Source of the DNA: Dokdonella_A soli
GTDB taxonomy: Bacteria; Pseudomonadota; Gammaproteobacteria; Xanthomonadales; Rhodanobacteraceae
NCBI RefSeq assembly: GCF_039523175.1
Contig: NZ_BAAAEU010000006.1
Coordinates: 310,001-374,000 of the forward strand
Direction of reading: 5' to 3'
DNA length: 64,000 nt
In this document: positions 61,925 through 64,000 of the stretch, piece after piece
Layout: each line of letters starts with the position of its first letter
Numbering within the stretch: position 1 is the stretch's first letter
Position numbers and translations under genes: made by a program
The notes under the pieces: generated by a model
What the model saw: the letters and a program-made list of their open reading frames with translations, nothing else
The model's database searches: none
What the model was told of the DNA's origin: nothing

Positions 61925-62505
61925 GTGCCCTCCGCGGAAATGACCAGCCGGCCCGTATAGCGGCCTCCGACGCGCAGGTCACGCAGATTGAATTCCAGCA
62001 GCACGTCGCCTTCGAGCGTCTGGCTGCGCGAATCCGCACTGACGGTGCGCGGCGCGCGCGAGATCACGCGCACGGGCAGACGTTCGCCCGGTCGGTCTTC
62101 GCTGGCCAGCGCATCGGGCCCCGCGACCGACTCCACGCGTGCGCGGACCCCGATGTCAACCAGCGACCGGCCGACCGGCTGCTGCATCCGCCACACCTGA
62201 CGCAGCTCGCGCGTGACCAGGAGCCGCACTGGCGGCAGGCTGATCGCTCCCGGCGACACCAGTTGTCCACCGGCGGCCAGCGTTCGACGCTGATCGGCGG
62301 CGAGCGGCTGCACCGCCAGATCGGCAATGTCGTCGAGGCGGATCGGCATTACGGACACATTGCCCGCGACGACGGTCAACTGCGACGCACCGCCGCCAAA
62401 CGCGACGGGTCCCGTCACCTGCGGGGCGGGTGCGGCGCCCGCCGGCAGCAGGCTGCCGAGCAGGCACAGGCCTGCCAGAAACGAGCTGACGCTGCGGGCG
62501 CGCAT
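61921..62505 (-). CDS. Secreted subunit- or chaperone-like protein of the usher cluster
   Basis: A 194-residue exported protein: signal peptide to ...GAAPAP (~26), then a beta-rich domain (VTGPVAFGGGASQLTVVAGNVSVMPIRLDD, LEGDVLLEFNLRDLRVGGRYTGRLVIS). No cysteines in the mature part, so no disulfide pilin signature. It sits between the pilin-like gene and the chaperone; a minor subunit, second chaperone or usher plug factor are all possible. Family not recognised. Confidence 0.65.
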   Translation of the reverse strand: MRARSVSSFLAGLCLLGSLLPAGAAPAPQVTGPVAFGGGASQLTVVAGNVSVMPIRLDDIADLAVQPLAADQRRTLAAGGQLVSPGAISLPPVRLLVTRELRQVWRMQQPVGRSLVDIGVRARVESVAGPDALASEDRPGERLPVRVISRAPRTVSADSRSQTLEGDVLLEFNLRDLRVGGRYTGRLVISAEGT

Positions 62506-62524
62506 GATCTTGGCGACCGCCAGA

Positions 62525-63184
62525 TCAGGTTGCCGTTACCGCGATCGTGTACTGCTGCGCGCCGGTGCCGGTGTAGGTGCCCGCAGTGGTCGCATTGGTC
62601 AGATCGAGCGACATGATCACGCTGCCGGTGACCGGATTGGCGAGGCCCGGATCGGGGAACACCACGTTCGCGCTGGCGCCGCCGCTGAGGGTCGGTGCGG
62701 TACCCGTGGCGATGCCGATGTTGTTGTTCACGAGGATCGAGGCCGCACCGTTCTTCAGCGTCGTGTTGGTGCCGACCGCCGCGGTCACGGTGGTGTTGGC
62801 GCTGGCGCCGCCGAGCGCGCGCACCGCCCATACGTTCTGCAGGACCAGCGGCATGGCCGCAGGGGTAAGGCCCGTCATCGGCGTCGTCACCGCGGTGAAC
62901 GGTGCGACGAACTGGCCGCCCGTCACGGTAGCGGCGACGGTGCTGGCGCCGCGATCGCAGTTCAACGTCTGCGCAACGGTGCCTGCCACGCAGCCGGCGA
63001 TGCCGGCGCCGAGAGTGGAAGCGTCGATCGTGACATTCAGCGTGGAGTAGTAATAGAGGATGGTGATGCCGTTGTTGATCGTGACATTCACCGCGACGTC
63101 GGCGGCAGACGACACGCGCGGTGTAGCGGCGGCGACGATGCCGCCCAGAGCCAGGGCCAGTGCCCCGGCGAGTTTGATGTTCAT
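62525..63184 (-). CDS. Pilin-like secreted subunit, first gene of the usher-like operon
   Basis: A 219-residue exported protein (signal MNIKLAGALALALGGIVAAA). The mature part is rich in Ala, Thr, Val and Asn with strands such as DVAVNVTINNGITILYYYSTLNVTID and TYTGTGAQQYTIAVTAT at the C-terminus, a donor-strand-like pattern. A Cys pair (AGCVAGT, LNCDRG) could form the single disulfide found in many pilins. It is the proximal gene of the minus-strand cluster and so expected to be the most abundant product. I infer a fibre subunit; direct homology is not established. Confidence 0.65.
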   Translation of the reverse strand: MNIKLAGALALALGGIVAAATPRVSSAADVAVNVTINNGITILYYYSTLNVTIDASTLGAGIAGCVAGTVAQTLNCDRGASTVAATVTGGQFVAPFTAVTTPMTGLTPAAMPLVLQNVWAVRALGGASANTTVTAAVGTNTTLKNGAASILVNNNIGIATGTAPTLSGGASANVVFPDPGLANPVTGSVIMSLDLTNATTAGTYTGTGAQQYTIAVTAT

Positions 63185-63555
63185 TGAGTGGATTTCCTCG
63201 ATAGGTAATGTCCGGGTGGACTGGTGACCCGCATCAGGCGAAATCGAAGCCGATGAGCATCGTCGACGAGCGCAGGTATGAACCCCTAGGCAAATGGCAT
63301 GCCAAGCATTTCGGCAGCTTTGCAAGGAGCAGCGCACAATAAATGGCGCGCCTTTGTTCTTATGTGACGCAGTTCGCTTTACTTGGCGCGCACAGATATG
63401 CCACAGGCGGGGGGAAGGCAGCAATCATTACCTTGTAAAAAATGAATGCCTGGCGCCGCGGGCGACCAACGCGATCGGAAACGGCTTCTGCGACCCGCGA
63501 TCAACCAGGCGGGGTTTTTAGCGGCATCGTCGCCCGCCCGGCATGTAAAGCACGC

Positions 63556-63585
63556 TTGACAAGCTGCGGCGCCGCGACCTAGAGT
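63556..63585 (+). promoter_or_regulatory. Candidate sigma-70 promoter
   Basis: TTGACA (63556-63561) and TAGAGT (63580-63585) with an 18-bp spacer, 36 bp upstream of the next gene start. The spacer contains CGGCGCCG, and the -35 overlaps GCTTGACAAGC. Confidence 0.45.
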
Positions 63586-63586
63586 C

Positions 63587-63606
63587 GTGTCAAGGACGCT
63601 TGACAC
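63587..63606. promoter_or_regulatory. Operator palindrome GTGTCAAG-GACG-CTTGACAC
   Basis: Perfect 8-bp inverted repeat with 4-bp spacer, lying over the expected transcription start of the membrane-protein gene. A half-site-like GCTTGACAAGC is found at the -35. It should bind a dimeric repressor; the regulator is not in the window. Confidence 0.55.
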
Positions 63607-63621
63607 ATTCAAGGGGCTTGC

Positions 63622-64000
63622 ATGCCACGCTTCACCTCCCGGGACTATCGACGGCAGATGCTCGTGCTGACGACGATCTACGTCGCCGTCATGCTGCTGG
63701 TCTGGCCGCACGCGCGCAACGCGTCGAGTCTGCCCTGGAAGATCGTGCTGGCGCTCGCACCCGTGCTACCGGTCGTGCAGCTCATCTGGCTGATGGCGAA
63801 ACGGGCTGTCCACAGCGACGAACTGGAGCAGCGCGTGCATCTGGTCGCGTTGAGCACGGCCACGGGATTCATCTGCGTGCTCTGCCTGGTCGGCGGCTTC
63901 CTGTGCGCCGCGGGGGTGCTGACGGTCGGCGGCGATGTGCTGATCTGGGTATTTCCCGTCCTGTGCGTGTCCTACGGCGCCGCGCGCTGGCAGCTCGCGC
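63622..64000 (+). CDS. Integral membrane protein, 3' truncated
   Basis: The first 126 residues are visible; the gene continues past the window. An N-terminal basic stretch (MPRFTSRDYRRQ) is followed by hydrophobic segments at ~12-30, ~37-57, ~74-99 and ~105-122. A short charged loop with KRAVHSDELEQRVHL lies between the second and third. The style matches small membrane proteins that are often cotranscribed with an Xre-type regulator; the palindrome upstream supports a regulated unit. Family not recognised. Confidence 0.65.
   Translation, partial: MPRFTSRDYRRQMLVLTTIYVAVMLLVWPHARNASSLPWKIVLALAPVLPVVQLIWLMAKRAVHSDELEQRVHLVALSTATGFICVLCLVGGFLCAAGVLTVGGDVLIWVFPVLCVSYGAARWQLA

Larger units (their letters stand above)
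63185..63621. other. Divergent intergenic region
   Basis: Holds the leftward promoter of the usher-like operon (not identifiable with certainty) and, at its right end, the promoter and palindrome of the membrane-protein gene. The stretch 63280-63440 is the least GC-rich of the region. No gene supported. Confidence 0.4.

Overview
The window is GC-rich, single-copy chromosomal DNA from a gammaproteobacterium. The gene content (bioB-bioF-bioH-bioC, comF, zapE, icd-aceK, TonB heme receptor, NodT-type RND efflux) and the short palindromic repeat families point to the Xanthomonadales/Lysobacterales, perhaps Rhodanobacteraceae; genus is not decidable from the sequence. It is a draft scaffold: 35 N at 49542-49576. 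Both outermost genes are cut by the window.

Layout. 1-4.0 kb: truncated TonB-dependent heme-type receptor, a small downstream partner and a lipoprotein with an anomalous tail. 4.0-7.1 kb: a DMT exporter, then an ACT+V4R sensor-like protein beside an MHYT membrane protein. 7.1-11.4 kb: biotin genes on the minus strand (bioB, bioF, bioH, bioC), riddled with repeats. 11.5-16.2 kb: comF, a ubiA with a ~360-residue disordered N-terminal extension, and an FMN glutamate-synthase-like protein. 16.2-18.2 kb: lower-GC island of small minus-strand genes separated by attC-like sites, which looks like an integrase-less integron cassette cluster. 18.4-23.5 kb: amino-acid permease, tRNA-Arg(CCG), cytochrome c5, acpH, hydrolase, zapE. 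24.0-30.2 kb: outer-membrane factor, adaptor and RND pump. 30.2-35.0 kb: queF, LysM protein, lipoprotein, then a cupredoxin, a nonsense-interrupted metallophosphoesterase, and a divergent ECF sigma/anti-sigma pair. 35.0-42.8 kb: degV, icd, aceK, methyltransferases, rluE, EamA exporter. 43.0-49.5 kb: OmpA/MotA-like pair, sterol desaturase, hrpB. 49.6-55.6 kb: secreted protein, tatD, pirin, yadGH-type ABC exporter, ferredoxin-NADP reductase. 55.6-63.2 kb: a six-gene minus-strand chaperone-usher-like operon. 63.6 kb-end: a membrane protein behind a palindromic operator.

Three themes stand out. First, REP-type palindromes sit inside reading frames (bioC, bioF, hrpB twice, tatD, sterol desaturase) and are read through in frame. 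Second, the ECF sigma factor and the divergent metallophosphoesterase/cupredoxin unit carry identical GGAATA-N14-CCGGT promoter-like motifs, which defines a probable regulon. Third, the chaperone-usher-like cluster has an usher with a carboxypeptidase-regulatory-like C-terminus and a large beta-propeller-like secreted protein, a combination I do not recognise as a described pilus. Functional calls are from reading motifs and family resemblance; no searches were run.
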